64,000 bases of DNA from NCBI GenBank assembly GCA_029268515.1, contig JAQWNP010000017.1:1-64000 (forward strand), read 5' to 3'. Made by a program: the position numbers and the translations under genes. The notes under the pieces are model-generated. The model did no database searches. It saw nothing but the letters and a program-made list of their open reading frames with translations, and was not told where the DNA came from. The stretch's first letter is position 1. The number at the start of each line of letters is the position of its first letter. Positions 15,092 to 24,538 of this stretch are shown piece by piece. Origin of the DNA: Phycisphaerales bacterium. GTDB taxonomy: Bacteria > Planctomycetota > Phycisphaerae > Phycisphaerales > SM1A02.

Positions 15092-16655
15092 TTCGCACGA
15101 TGCGTGAGACTTGGTCTTCTTGTCCATACCGATCAATTGCTTTCACGATCACCGCATGAGCACCAGTTGCTAGATTGTCAGGAAGTGGCGCCACCCAGAT
15201 ATGATTTGTTTGTACTGGCTTAGGTAGCGGGCGTCCTCCTGGCAGCTCGTTGTCTTGTTCTCGCCCATGTGAAGCAACAAATGTTGGATCAGTTTGCCTT
15301 GTTTGTTTCATTTGAATAGGTGTGCCGCTTTTGCCAATCTGCATGGTTACCGTTGTGTTTTCATCGCCGGCATATACGTTTGCGATCACCATCGTTTCAG
15401 AACTTTCCTCGCGTGTGATGGCGCTGGGCAATGCGACGTGTAATTGCATTCCTGCGGGCCTGCGCGCCGCCTTGAATCGCATTTTGTAAGCATTTTGATC
15501 AAAAGTAATAATAGAGTAGCCATTCGGATTGCCATCAGCTTGAGTCGCGTGTGGAATGCCATGTTCATCTTTATGTCCACGCCACCAAGAACCACTGGCA
15601 GTGCCATGAACAAGATGGTGGTGGCCAATGTTGGTCGTCGGCACACCAGTCGGGTCTAGGGTGAAGTGATCTTGCCAATGGCGATGTGCAGAGAGACTTA
15701 GCGTATGTGGGTAGTCAGCCAAGAGACTCAATAAATCAGCTTTGTCTTGCACATCAAAAAGAGGGATATGCATCAGCACGACGACGAGTGTCTCATGCGG
15801 AACATACTGTAGATCTGACTTCACAAACTGGAGTGTGGTTGGGCCAAATGCGCCGTGGTAATTTGGTTTGGAATCCTTGCCGTTGTACATGACATCATCA
15901 AGCACAATGAAATGTACAGGGCCCCAATTGAAGCTATAGGTCGCTGGGCCATAGATTCGCTCCCAGGTCTCATCAGATAATTCATCGCTATCAACGTCGT
16001 AGTTGATGTCATGGTTGCCCAGTACGTTGTACCAAGGTATGCCAATCGTTCCCATGATCTGATTGACCATCGGTAAAAGATTTAAGTTATCGAAGACGAT
16101 GTCGCCAAGTGAGGTACCAAATGCAGCCTTGGTGCCAATGATCTCAGCGATGACATCATGAGCCAGGTAGTTTACTTCTGCTTCGTTACGAGGCTGGGGA
16201 TCACCCATGACAATGATTGAGAATTGATCTGCTTCCACGTGCCTCGTAAGCGGAAAATCAAGAGACGCAGGTGGCGCGCCAGTCGGTTCAACACCGGGGT
16301 AAGTAAGTTGCTTTGGCGATCCCTCAGGCTTATGTATGTAATAGAAAAAAGGCAGGCCATTGGGCTTGACGGGGGTCATCCAGTCGCGTGGCTTAATCAC
16401 AAAGACAATTCCACTTTGGTCTAAGGTCAGTTCATATTTTCCAGCACTGTCAGTTTTCAGGATGTTCTGCCCGTCACTGACGCCAACGCCAGGTAGGCCC
16501 GGCTCGCCGGGATCCCTCTGCTGGTTGCCATTGAGGTCGTTGAAAACCATGCCTTGAATCTTCACGGTTTCAGTCGCATGGAGATTTTGGCTCAAGGTGA
16601 GCTCAGAAATGGCCATGAGAAAGACAGTCACAAGAAAGGGCACTTTAATCGACAT
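15081..16655 (-). CDS. Exported calcineurin-type metallophosphoesterase
   Basis: A 524-residue secreted enzyme: signal peptide, then an N-terminal beta domain (GMVFNDLNGNQQRDPGEPGL, PGVGVSDG) of the MetallophosN/SdrD-B-like kind. The binuclear-metal core follows with GDPQ, GTSLGDIVFDN, LGNHD, LMHIPL and SAHRHW, and a C-terminal beta domain begins near residue 370. All five metal-binding blocks of the calcineurin-like family are present, so it should be an active phosphoesterase. The substrate (nucleotide, phospholipid or other phosphomonoester or diester) is not determinable. AGGAG sits 7 bases before the ATG. It is divergent from the gene at 16824 and convergent with the gene at 14717. Confidence 0.88.
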   Translation of the reverse strand: MSIKVPFLVTVFLMAISELTLSQNLHATETVKIQGMVFNDLNGNQQRDPGEPGLPGVGVSDGQNILKTDSAGKYELTLDQSGIVFVIKPRDWMTPVKPNGLPFFYYIHKPEGSPKQLTYPGVEPTGAPPASLDFPLTRHVEADQFSIIVMGDPQPRNEAEVNYLAHDVIAEIIGTKAAFGTSLGDIVFDNLNLLPMVNQIMGTIGIPWYNVLGNHDINYDVDSDELSDETWERIYGPATYSFNWGPVHFIVLDDVMYNGKDSKPNYHGAFGPTTLQFVKSDLQYVPHETLVVVLMHIPLFDVQDKADLLSLLADYPHTLSLSAHRHWQDHFTLDPTGVPTTNIGHHHLVHGTASGSWWRGHKDEHGIPHATQADGNPNGYSIITFDQNAYKMRFKAARRPAGMQLHVALPSAITREESSETMVIANVYAGDENTTVTMQIGKSGTPIQMKQTRQTDPTFVASHGREQDNELPGGRPLPKPVQTNHIWVAPLPDNLATGAHAVIVKAIDRYGQEDQVSRIVRITD

Positions 16656-16823
16656 GAGCGTCTCCTATATTTTTATGAGATCACCATATCAGCCATTTCC
16701 AGGCCCCGTCTCCAAGGATGATTGATGGCTAGTGCGACCTTGAATGCGGGATCGTGTAGGATGCGTATCCAGACGAATCCACGTGAGGATACGCTAGGTG
16801 AGGATTGATGAGGAGCCGGTACG

Positions 16824-17168
16824 ATGAGTCAGCGAGGTCAAAACCAGCAACGCAAACGCCATGACCGGCAGCTGGATCGAAACCGAGAGAAAAAAGGGAA
16901 GCAAAAGCTTCGGGCAGCAGGCGCTGGCGGACATGGCGGTGCTGGTCATAAATTCTCGGTTGGCCATTTCTTCCGACTTTGGTTCTTCTATCTGCTCATT
17001 TTCGGTGCGATAGGACTGATGGTTGCTCTGATTGGTGAGCTGTTTGAGGATAATTGGTGGCTTCTAGCAGATGCAGTACTGGTTGTCGTGATATCGCTTA
17101 TCTGCTCGATTGTCCATGTGGCGAAGCGCCAATGGACGATCTTGGATGACAGAGCTGAACGATTCTAA
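16824..17168 (+). CDS. Small basic two-helix membrane protein
   Basis: A 114-residue protein. The first 45 residues are strongly basic with Gln/Arg/Lys runs and a Gly/His-rich patch (AAGAGGHGGAGHKF). Two membrane helices follow (LWFFYLLIFGAIGLMVALIG and LLADAVLVVVISLICSIVHV), then a short charged tail. AGGAG is 8 bases upstream. No family recognised. It precedes the cardiolipin synthase gene by 35 bases, and the basic N-terminus could contact anionic lipids or nucleic acid; that is speculation. Confidence 0.6.
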   Translation: MSQRGQNQQRKRHDRQLDRNREKKGKQKLRAAGAGGHGGAGHKFSVGHFFRLWFFYLLIFGAIGLMVALIGELFEDNWWLLADAVLVVVISLICSIVHVAKRQWTILDDRAERF

Positions 17169-17203
17169 ATCTGTGATCTTGCCCTTTTAGAGGACTCAAG
17201 AGG

Positions 17204-18592
17204 ATGTGGACCTGGCTTATCTTGCTCTGCGTGGTTGTTGCAGGCTTCTTGCTGGGATCGCTGATGACGATTCATGTGCTGCGACAGCATCGCAGTTCAC
17301 AGTCAACGATCGCGTGGATTGCAATCATCATGTTGCTACCGCCACTCGGTATTCCTTTGTATCTCAGCTTCGGTGGGCGCAAGTCGCGAAAGCGACTTGC
17401 TGAGCGAACCGATTTTCACTTTGAGCCAAGTGCTCAAGCCACGGATCCACGGGCCCAGGCACTGGAGCGCGTGCTTACAAGTTATAACCTTCCACCTGCC
17501 ACTTGGGGCAATAAGATTAAGTTGTGCCAGGATGGTGTGGAGGCCTTCGAAGCTCTGTTAGAAATCATTGATAAAGCCAAAGAGTCGATTCACATACAGA
17601 CCTTTGTATTTGGTACCGGCAACACTGGCCAAATTCTTGAGAAGCATCTCACAGAGCGAGCCAAAGCGGGCGTCAAGGTTCGGCTCATGATTGATGCCTT
17701 TGGCTCATTGGGGCTTCATAGGCGTTTCTTTAAGTCGCTTGAAGCCGCGGGTGGAAAAGTCACCTTCTTCAATCCTGTGATGCATATTCCCTTTTTGCGC
17801 CGTACCAACCTAAGAAACCACCGAAAAATAACGGTGGTAGATGAAAAGTATGTTTGGGCGGGTGGAACAAACTTGGCTGAAGAGTACATCGGTCCGACAC
17901 CACTTGAGTCGCGATGGCGCGATTTGGCATTTACGCTTCAAGGTCCAGCGGTTGCGGTGTACTCAAGAATTTTTTGTGGTGATTGGCATGCGGCGACAAA
18001 TGAAAAATTATCAATGCCAGATTTGAAGGCAACTTCAACAGCGCATAAGAAGGACGGTGCTTTGGTGCAGATCTGTCCCTCTGGTCCTGATGTGCTTCGT
18101 GATGTTTTACACGGAACACTCATGACGGCTTTTTTTCAGGCAGAACGCCGGCTTTGGGTTGTGACACCGTACTTTGTTCCCGATGATCCACTGGTTCGTT
18201 CACTGATTCTGGCAGCGCATCGCGGGGTTGATGTGCGTGTTATTTTGCCAAAGGTCTCGAATCAGAAATTGGCAGATATCGCAAGAGGAACCTACTTAAG
18301 AGAGATGCAGAATGCTGGAGTCCGGATTCACCTCTTTGCTGCAGGTATGGTGCATGCAAAGGTGGTTGTTATCGATGATGACCTGGCAATCGTTGGCTCG
18401 GCAAATATGGATATGCGAAGTCTCTTCCTTAACTATGAAGTTGCCATGCTTCAATACTCGAGGCCAGAAGTGGATGCCACATCGCAGTGGGTGACGAGGT
18501 TGATGGAACAAACAGATATTGGCGTCGAACCTGTTGGTAATTGGCGTGAGACATTTGAAGGGATCGTGCGAATTTTTGCACCACTTCTTTAA
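17204..18592 (+). CDS. cls: Cardiolipin synthase, ClsA-type
   Basis: A 462-residue phospholipase-D superfamily enzyme that joins phosphatidylglycerol-type lipids into cardiolipin at the inner membrane. Two N-terminal transmembrane helices (residues about 3-25 and 36-56, the PLDc_N region ending PPLGIPLYLSFGGRK) are followed by two HKD motifs. The first is H206-x-K208 with D213 in NHRKITVVDE; the second is H384-x-K386 with D391 in VHAKVVVIDDD, followed by GSANMDMRS. Both catalytic halves are intact and length fits the family. AGAGGA lies about 9 bases upstream. It is followed 27 bases later by a dehydrogenase gene. Confidence 0.93.
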   Translation: MWTWLILLCVVVAGFLLGSLMTIHVLRQHRSSQSTIAWIAIIMLLPPLGIPLYLSFGGRKSRKRLAERTDFHFEPSAQATDPRAQALERVLTSYNLPPATWGNKIKLCQDGVEAFEALLEIIDKAKESIHIQTFVFGTGNTGQILEKHLTERAKAGVKVRLMIDAFGSLGLHRRFFKSLEAAGGKVTFFNPVMHIPFLRRTNLRNHRKITVVDEKYVWAGGTNLAEEYIGPTPLESRWRDLAFTLQGPAVAVYSRIFCGDWHAATNEKLSMPDLKATSTAHKKDGALVQICPSGPDVLRDVLHGTLMTAFFQAERRLWVVTPYFVPDDPLVRSLILAAHRGVDVRVILPKVSNQKLADIARGTYLREMQNAGVRIHLFAAGMVHAKVVVIDDDLAIVGSANMDMRSLFLNYEVAMLQYSRPEVDATSQWVTRLMEQTDIGVEPVGNWRETFEGIVRIFAPLL

Positions 18593-18619
18593 TTCAATGC
18601 ATACTGAGGAAAATAAAAG

Positions 18620-19753
18620 ATGAAACGGGTCGTAGTTCTTGGGGCAGGCATGGTCGGAAGGGTCATGGCTGAAGATATGTGTCAAGATAAGGATTGGCAG
18701 GTCACGATTGCCGATCGTTCACAAAAGAACTTGTCTTCAGTTGCAGCTCGTTTGGGTGATCGCGTAACGACTGTTGAGCTCGATTGTAAAGATACAGATG
18801 CAGTTCGTCTGCTTGCCAAAGAAAATGATCTTGTGCTTGGCGCACTTTCGAGTCAAGTCGGACTGACAGTTCTTGAGGCGGTGATCGAATCTGGCCGTCC
18901 TTACTGTGATATTTCATTTATGCCGGAACGTGCTGCGGACCTTGATAAAAAGGCGCGTCAAGCCGGTGTTTGTGCTGTGGTTGACTTTGGTGTGGCACCG
19001 GGCATGAGTCACCTAATGGCTGCCTATGGTGTGAGTCAGCTTGATGAAGCTGCATCAATAGAGATCTACGTTGGGGGATTGCCTCGTGAACCGGTGTGGC
19101 CTTTCTTTTACAAGGCTGGCTTTAGTCCAGCAGATGTACTTGAGGAGTACACGCGACCCACGCGTTTGATAGAGGGTGGCAAAGTCATTGTTCGAGAAGC
19201 GCTCACGGAGCCTGAAATGATCGACTTTGAGGGCGTGGGCTCTTTGGAAGCTGTCAATACAGATGGTTTGCGATCATTGGTGGAAACGCTTGATGTGCCA
19301 GATATGAAGGAAAAGACGCTGCGATATCCAGGGCACTATGAGCTGATGCGCATTTTTCGGGCGACGGGTTTGTTTTCTACAGATCCTATTGAAGTGAACG
19401 GGAAATCGGTCATTCCACGAGAGGTGACTTCTGCTTTGCTATTTCCACTTTGGACGTACGAGCCTGGTGAGCAGGATTTAACGGTGATGCGCATCATCGT
19501 AGATGGCACCCTCAATGGAAAATCGAAACGAATTCAATGGGATCTAACCGACTTCTATAGCACCCAAATGAAGGCCACAAGTATGTCGCGTACGACAGCA
19601 TTTCCCTGCACTATCTTGGGACGCATGCTTGAGAAGGGCGCCTTCAATAAGCCAGGTGTTCACACGCCCGAACTACTGGCGACAGAACCTGGCCTTGTTG
19701 AATTTGTCTTGGCTGAACATGAGGCACGCGGTGTGCATTATCACCAACTGTAA
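18620..19753 (+). CDS. Saccharopine dehydrogenase-family oxidoreductase
   Basis: A 377-residue protein with an N-terminal Rossmann fold (VVVLGAGMVGRVMAEDM at 4-20, acidic ADRS at the end of strand 2). The continuation LVLGALSSQVG, YCDISFMPE and VVDFGVAPGMSHLMA is characteristic of the saccharopine dehydrogenase NADP-binding/C-terminal family (LYS9-like). Such enzymes act on saccharopine, on carboxynorspermidine, or in lysine catabolism; the exact substrate cannot be decided here. GAGGAAA lies about 8 bases before the start. The stop abuts the stop of a convergent small membrane-protein gene with no intervening base. Confidence 0.85.
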   Translation: MKRVVVLGAGMVGRVMAEDMCQDKDWQVTIADRSQKNLSSVAARLGDRVTTVELDCKDTDAVRLLAKENDLVLGALSSQVGLTVLEAVIESGRPYCDISFMPERAADLDKKARQAGVCAVVDFGVAPGMSHLMAAYGVSQLDEAASIEIYVGGLPREPVWPFFYKAGFSPADVLEEYTRPTRLIEGGKVIVREALTEPEMIDFEGVGSLEAVNTDGLRSLVETLDVPDMKEKTLRYPGHYELMRIFRATGLFSTDPIEVNGKSVIPREVTSALLFPLWTYEPGEQDLTVMRIIVDGTLNGKSKRIQWDLTDFYSTQMKATSMSRTTAFPCTILGRMLEKGAFNKPGVHTPELLATEPGLVEFVLAEHEARGVHYHQL

Positions 19754-19972
19754 CTAACGGCTTAGCATACGGCCGCCATAGAAGGCGCAGTAGAGGCCCG
19801 CGACAATCAGGAAAACACCGGGGATGACATCGAGCCATGTCCGAGCATCATCGCCCGTTCCTGACGAGGGGCCAGTGATGAAGAGGCTTACAAAGCCGAA
19901 GGCGGCCAAAAAAAGGCCAATGGCCACAAGAAGTGCTGCAAGTTGGGTTCTTTTTTTGGAGCGTTGACTCAT
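19754..19972 (-). CDS. Small two-helix membrane protein
   Basis: A 72-residue protein: basic N-terminus (MSQRSKKRTQ), helix 1 (LAALLVAIGLFLAAFGFVSL), a short polar loop with GPSSGTGDDARTW, helix 2 (VIPGVFLIVAGLYCAFYGGR) and a basic end. The composition is typical of a real small membrane protein, but there is no clear ribosome-binding site and no family is recognised. Its stop lies directly against the stop of the saccharopine dehydrogenase-like gene. Confidence 0.58.
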   Translation of the reverse strand: MSQRSKKRTQLAALLVAIGLFLAAFGFVSLFITGPSSGTGDDARTWLDVIPGVFLIVAGLYCAFYGGRMLSR

Positions 19973-20051
19973 ATGACAAGAGTCTATAGAAATTATGCTT
20001 TAGGCGTAAGTGTGTGTTGAGATTAGAACGTACGAATCTGAGAGGTATGGC

Positions 20052-20651
20052 ATGAGGGCACTGGTTCCAATTGCAAATGGATCTGAAGATATTGAGGTTG
20101 TTGCGATTGCTGATGTCTTAGCACGCGGTGATATCGAGGTCGTTCTGGCTACGGTAGAGCCCTCGCTTCTGGTTCAGCTGATGAAAGGCATCCGAATACA
20201 AGCATCCTGTGAACTCATGGCGGTTGCTGACGAGGCATTTGATGCGATTGTTGTTCCGGGTGGCGTTCCGGGTTCATTTCATCTTGGTCAATCTGAAACG
20301 TTGCGGAAGATGCTTGTGGCCCATCATCGGGCCGGAGCGGTTGTTGCCGCGGTTTGCTTGGCGCCGGCATTGGTTCTTGAGCCGGCGGGGGTGTTAGCAA
20401 AGAGCGATCGAGCGACTTGTAATCCACTGCAAATTTCAACGCCAACAGAAACATTTGCACCAGATCACTTCACCTCGATGCTGGGCGAAAAATTTGATGG
20501 TGCTGTACGTGTCTGTGTTGATGAGCCGCATCGAATTGTGACTTCTCAGGCGCCTGGTACAACCATTGAGTTTGCATTGGCGGTTGTCAATATGTTGCGT
20601 GGGCCGAAGGTCGCTAGTGAAATCGCTGCGTATCTAAAGATACACGACTAG
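20052..20651 (+). CDS. DJ-1/PfpI family protein (YajL-like)
   Basis: A 199-residue single-domain protein. The start at 20052 has AGAGG 6 bases upstream and yields the canonical opening RALVPIANGSEDIEVVAIAD, with Glu15 in the position of the DJ-1 glutamate that activates the nucleophile. The nucleophile elbow is AAVCLAPALVL with Cys102, and the conserved PGG is at 69-71. DJ-1/YajL members act in thiol stress, as chaperones or as glyoxalase/deglycase-type enzymes; which applies cannot be read here. It is convergent with the amino-acid dehydrogenase gene, 5 bases apart. Confidence 0.9.
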   Translation: MRALVPIANGSEDIEVVAIADVLARGDIEVVLATVEPSLLVQLMKGIRIQASCELMAVADEAFDAIVVPGGVPGSFHLGQSETLRKMLVAHHRAGAVVAAVCLAPALVLEPAGVLAKSDRATCNPLQISTPTETFAPDHFTSMLGEKFDGAVRVCVDEPHRIVTSQAPGTTIEFALAVVNMLRGPKVASEIAAYLKIHD

Positions 20652-20656
20652 CGATG

Positions 20657-21916
20657 TCATCGACGTCCAAAACGACCTGGATCAAGGTCAGGAAGTGCAA
20701 TCGAAGGGTTGCCCTCATCAATCGTCTCAGCCAACAGCCTGGCTGATATTGGTCCCAATGCCAAGCCCATCATGGCATGGCCAGTGGTTGTGTATGCGTT
20801 GTCCCAATTTGGCAATCGGCCCACTGCAGGTAGTCCATCAGTGGTGCAGGGTCTTAGGCCGCACCAACTTGAACGTGGAGCTGATTGCCCGAGCCCCTTG
20901 ATGTAATGTTGCGCACCAACCTGCAGCATTCTCAATCTCTTTTGACGCAAGCGATGATTGATGCCACTGAACTCAATGGTGCCAGCGAGTTGAATTCCAT
21001 TGTCTATTGGAGTGATCGCTACAAACGTCTCGGCGCAGACACAAGCGATCGAAAGTTGGGGGACTGGAGATGGTGGGGAGGCAAGCTTAAGGTGGTAACC
21101 TTTTCCGGCTTGCATGGGAATGGAAGTGTTGAAGTGGCGAACCAATTGGCTTGTCCAAACACCCGCGGCGAGCACAATGTGATCGGCTTCAATACGTTCT
21201 CCGGTATGGGTGCGTAAAGCTTTGAAGCGACTGCCGTTGTTTTCAAATGCAGTACAGCGCGTATTGGTTTTTATGACGACCCCTTTTTTTCGGAGATGGT
21301 CCACGAGTCCCAGAATGAGCTTTCTAGGACTTAGAAATGCACTTTCTTTGAAGTGCGCAGCACCTTGAACACGATCGTGAATGGCAGGTTCAAATGTGCT
21401 TAGCTGTTGCTTATCAAGAAGGTCTATCTTAAGACCAGCAGCTCGCTGCATCTCGGCTTCTTCTTCGATACGTTTTCCAGCCTTGGCCGTACCATATAAT
21501 TCGAGCCATCCGCTGTCACGGTACTCACAGTCAATATCATTGCCCTTGATGAGATCATCGAAACTATTGGTGATTTCACCAGCCATGCGCATCAGCGTCT
21601 TCATGGAACGCTCAAACTGTCGCTTGGTGCATGCTTTTCTGAAGCCCCAGAACCATCGCCAAAGTTCAGGGTCAAGTTTGGGCTTGATATACAGTGGGCC
21701 TTTTGGATCAAGAAGAAAGCCCAGTGTTTTCCGGGTCAAGCCGGGGCGTTGTAGTGGGGGATGACCAACGCCAACAATGCCAGCGTTGCCAGTGGAAGCG
21801 CCATTGTCGATAAGATCTTTATCGATGACGATCACTTCATGCCCGCGTTCAACGAGATAGTGGGCGCAGGAGAGCCCTGTAATGCCGGCACCGACGATGA
21901 CGGTGGTTTTACTCAT
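20657..21916 (-). CDS. DadA-like FAD-dependent D-amino-acid dehydrogenase
   Basis: A 419-residue flavoprotein of the DAO superfamily. The N-terminal FAD-binding motif is VIVGAGITGLSCAHYL with an acidic end of strand 2 (VIDKD). The substrate-loading segment GNAGIVGVGHPPLQRPG and the C-terminal WCGLRPCTTDGLPAVGR and TTGHAMMGLALGP follow the DadA pattern. It likely oxidises D-amino acids (or a related secondary amine) to 2-oxo acids, passing electrons to the membrane; the exact substrate is not assignable. It stands alone, followed on the same strand upstream by the terminator of the thioredoxin-like lipoprotein gene. Confidence 0.85.
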   Translation of the reverse strand: MSKTTVIVGAGITGLSCAHYLVERGHEVIVIDKDLIDNGASTGNAGIVGVGHPPLQRPGLTRKTLGFLLDPKGPLYIKPKLDPELWRWFWGFRKACTKRQFERSMKTLMRMAGEITNSFDDLIKGNDIDCEYRDSGWLELYGTAKAGKRIEEEAEMQRAAGLKIDLLDKQQLSTFEPAIHDRVQGAAHFKESAFLSPRKLILGLVDHLRKKGVVIKTNTRCTAFENNGSRFKALRTHTGERIEADHIVLAAGVWTSQLVRHFNTSIPMQAGKGYHLKLASPPSPVPQLSIACVCAETFVAITPIDNGIQLAGTIEFSGINHRLRQKRLRMLQVGAQHYIKGLGQSAPRSSWCGLRPCTTDGLPAVGRLPNWDNAYTTTGHAMMGLALGPISARLLAETIDEGNPSIALPDLDPGRFGRR

Positions 21917-21952
21917 GTAAGTGCAGTTTATTCCAAACGAGCGTCAGCCGTT

Positions 21953-21984
21953 AAAAAAGCCGCTCAGCATTGGCTGAGCGGCTT
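21953..21984 (-). terminator. Rho-independent terminator of the thioredoxin-like lipoprotein gene
   Basis: A perfect 12-bp stem (21957-21968 with 21973-21984, core GCCGCTCAGC) and a 4-base loop. Read on the minus strand it runs into a six-base T tract. It lies 28 bases past the stop of the gene at 22013-23206. Confidence 0.88.
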
Positions 21985-22012
21985 GAGTCCGATGATGAGC
22001 AGTCCATTTTGA

Positions 22013-23206
22013 TTACTCAGCGTTGGCAGTGGCTTTGGTGTCTTTTGCTTCCTCTTCGTACTTGGTCAGCATGGCACGAATCTCTTCACCCATACCCTCA
22101 CCACTGGCATGCTCTACAGCTTTCTTCTGCCAAGCAATTGCTTCTTTCATATTGCCTTGTTCATAGTAGATTCGAGCAACGGTATCTAGGACGGCTGCAT
22201 TGGCGCCACCGTCTAATTCGTTGCCTTTGAGAGAAGTCTTAAGCGCCCAGTCGAGATCACGGCACTTTTCGTCTGACTCAGTAGCGACTGCCCAGGCGAG
22301 CGAGTTGTAGAGTTGACTGTTTTCTGGATCGGTGCCCAAGATCTCGTCCGCTAATTTATAAGCGGCCGTTTTATTGTCTGTATGCATGATCATGGTTTCA
22401 AACATGGACTTCTTGATGGCGATGTTGTCTGGGTATTGCTCACTCATTTCTGTGAGCACCGTGAGATACGTATCCCAGTCGTTGGCACGACGAGCTTCCA
22501 TGAGTTGGCGATTCTTCGCTTCCATGGCTGCTTGCATTTTCTGTTCTTCTTCTGCTTCCTGTCGGGCTTTATCTGCATCCCATGATCCATCGATGACTTG
22601 CGGTAGTACTTCATCCATTGACATTGGGTGGCCGATCCAGGCGATATTGTCGTTTTGATCGACGACGAAAGCCGTTGGGATACCACGCTGTTGGGCTGCT
22701 TTCATATAAGCATCATGCATTGATCGATCAGGATCAGTGGCGAGTACGTACCGAATGTTCTCGTCCCATTTCTTTCCATTTGAAGCGTCATCGTCCAGGA
22801 ACTTCTGAATCTTGCCGACTTCTTCATCACTGACACCAATAATGGTCACGTCGCTACTGTATTGGTCTTGAAGCTCACTGAGGTGGGGCATGCTTGATCG
22901 GCATGGGCCACACCATGTTGCCCAGAACTCAACGACGTAGACACGGTCGCCATCAAATGATGTCACACCCTCGCCTTTGATCACATGATCTATTGAAAGT
23001 ACCGGCGCTTTGTCACCAACGGCCAGCGTGGGCATGGACGCATTTTCGGCAGGTGCTACTTCGTCACTCGCCATCGGCTGGATCTTAGCTGCGGGTACTG
23101 AATCACCTTCAGCAGAGATTGTTTCAGTCTTCTTGTTGTTATTACAGCCAGCCATCAAAGTGAGTGATGTCGCGGCCAGTGTTACGAGCGTGAGTGCCTT
23201 ATTCAT
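22013..23206 (-). CDS. TlpA-like thioredoxin-fold lipoprotein with helical C-terminal repeat domain
   Basis: A 397-residue lipoprotein. The start at 23206 gives the lipobox LMAGC (Cys21) and has GGGAGGA upstream. A thioredoxin/TlpA domain spans about residues 58-200, with the redox motif WCGPC at 98-102 and the cis-Pro region RGIPTAFVV. The C-terminal 190 residues are helical and TPR-like (NDWDTYLTVLTEMSEQYPDN, ARIYYEQGNMKEAIAWQKKA). It probably acts as a periplasmic thiol-disulfide oxidoreductase, with the repeats binding a partner protein. It ends in a strong terminator. Confidence 0.88.
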   Translation of the reverse strand: MNKALTLVTLAATSLTLMAGCNNNKKTETISAEGDSVPAAKIQPMASDEVAPAENASMPTLAVGDKAPVLSIDHVIKGEGVTSFDGDRVYVVEFWATWCGPCRSSMPHLSELQDQYSSDVTIIGVSDEEVGKIQKFLDDDASNGKKWDENIRYVLATDPDRSMHDAYMKAAQQRGIPTAFVVDQNDNIAWIGHPMSMDEVLPQVIDGSWDADKARQEAEEEQKMQAAMEAKNRQLMEARRANDWDTYLTVLTEMSEQYPDNIAIKKSMFETMIMHTDNKTAAYKLADEILGTDPENSQLYNSLAWAVATESDEKCRDLDWALKTSLKGNELDGGANAAVLDTVARIYYEQGNMKEAIAWQKKAVEHASGEGMGEEIRAMLTKYEEEAKDTKATANAE

Positions 23207-23328
23207 CGTTGGAGATCCTCCCAGAGGTAATTTTGAGGTGTATTCCATGAAACAACGGGCTCAAACTGTCCCGCATCATGTCATCGTATCAGTCTTGTGG
23301 CAGGCCTGCCAAGTCATCCTGTGGTGTC

Positions 23329-24162
23329 TCAACCGCCAGTCAATGCCACAAAGCAGTCATACGCCGCATGAACCCCAACTACGATCCCAAAACCACGGAT
23401 GACATAAATGCCCGCAAAGTAAACTCCAGCCAGAAAATAGAAGGTAATGACGAGAGATTCGGTATCAGTGGACATGCCGAGGGTGGGGTGATACCAGGCA
23501 AAGGCGATGGCTGAAAGAGCAATTGCAATGATGATTGCAAGAGACTGCGGCGTCTTGAGTAAATCCACCAAAATATAATGGGCTAAAGCAATCAAAACCA
23601 TTCGGAAAAGGAGTTCTTCGTAGAGACCGGCGCCAATCGCGATGGTGAGTTGCTGAAGCCTTGTTAATTGTGAAAACGCTTGTGTGGGGAGTTGGTCTGC
23701 GTTTTGAATAACTGTGGCAAGCAACTCGCTGTCACTTGGGGTATTCAAAGGACCAGAGAGTCCAAACTGACTAATCAGTTGCCAGAGAATAATCAAAGGG
23801 GCTGTGAGTAGGATGGATTCCAAAACCATGCCCAATAGAGATGATCCGCTGATGCGCCATGGAGCCCGTGTGAACAAGTGCCAGAAAAGTAGGACCACAA
23901 CAATGATCAATCCGCCAAAGAAAAGCGCATCGCGAGCTGGTACCGCAAAGCCCTCCAGCATCTCAATGAGTTGTTGGTGAGCAATATTGGTGATCGGCAC
24001 GCCGTTGCGATTGAGCACCGTCACGAGCGCAATTTCATATGCGATGATCAGCGGTAGCAGAAACGCCAGAATCTGAAGTGGCTGACGGCTGATTGCCCAA
24101 TAGGACAGACGCCGCGCCACTGATGGCTCGTGTACTTCAGAAGCGGTTTGTCGCTGTTTCAA
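23329..24162 (-). CDS. CPBP-family intramembrane metalloprotease
   Basis: A 277-residue multi-pass membrane protein. All three CPBP/Abi motifs are present: EELLFR at 182-187, FAWYH ending at His225, and GVHAAYD with His265. These residues bind the catalytic metal in Rce1-like proteases. About seven hydrophobic segments are visible. In bacteria such proteins process prenylated or other membrane peptides or serve in bacteriocin self-immunity; no peptide precursor is next to it. It lies 37 bases downstream of rpsT on the same strand. Confidence 0.88.
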   Translation of the reverse strand: MKQRQTASEVHEPSVARRLSYWAISRQPLQILAFLLPLIIAYEIALVTVLNRNGVPITNIAHQQLIEMLEGFAVPARDALFFGGLIIVVVLLFWHLFTRAPWRISGSSLLGMVLESILLTAPLIILWQLISQFGLSGPLNTPSDSELLATVIQNADQLPTQAFSQLTRLQQLTIAIGAGLYEELLFRMVLIALAHYILVDLLKTPQSLAIIIAIALSAIAFAWYHPTLGMSTDTESLVITFYFLAGVYFAGIYVIRGFGIVVGVHAAYDCFVALTGG

Positions 24163-24199
24163 GAGAGGGCCTGCAGGTAGATACCTGATGGGAGCAGGT

Positions 24200-24481
24200 T
24201 TAGTTGTTGGCAGCCTTCTGTTTCAGATCACGAATTCTACGTGAGAGCCGGCTCTTTCTGCGTGCGGCAGTATTTCGATGGAGGGTGCTGGTCGTAGCAA
24301 TACGATCAAGCAAACCGCAGGCTTTGCGGAATTCAGATTCTGCCGTCGGTACATCCTGTGCTTGAATGGCTTTCAGGACGGCCTTGGTCTGGTGCTTGAT
24401 CTGGCGTTTCCGCCACAAATTACGTGCTCTGCATTTCGCATTCTGACGAATTCGCTTTTTGGCGGACAGTGAGTGAGCCAC
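24200..24481 (-). CDS. rpsT: 30S ribosomal protein S20
   Basis: A 93-residue, strongly basic three-helix protein that binds 16S rRNA. The opening AHSLSAKKRIRQNAKCRARN and the ending SRLSRRIRDLKQKA match S20, and the length fits the family. The start codon is GTG with AGGAG 7 bases upstream; a weak start is typical of rpsT and is consistent with translational control. It is followed by the CPBP protease gene and preceded by a candidate promoter at 24539-24566. Confidence 0.95.
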   Translation of the reverse strand: MAHSLSAKKRIRQNAKCRARNLWRKRQIKHQTKAVLKAIQAQDVPTAESEFRKACGLLDRIATTSTLHRNTAARRKSRLSRRIRDLKQKAANN

Positions 24482-24538
24482 GGACAGTCTCCTACAACCC
24501 CTTTGTTGAGATGGGGGCCAATGAAAGTGGAAGCGGGG

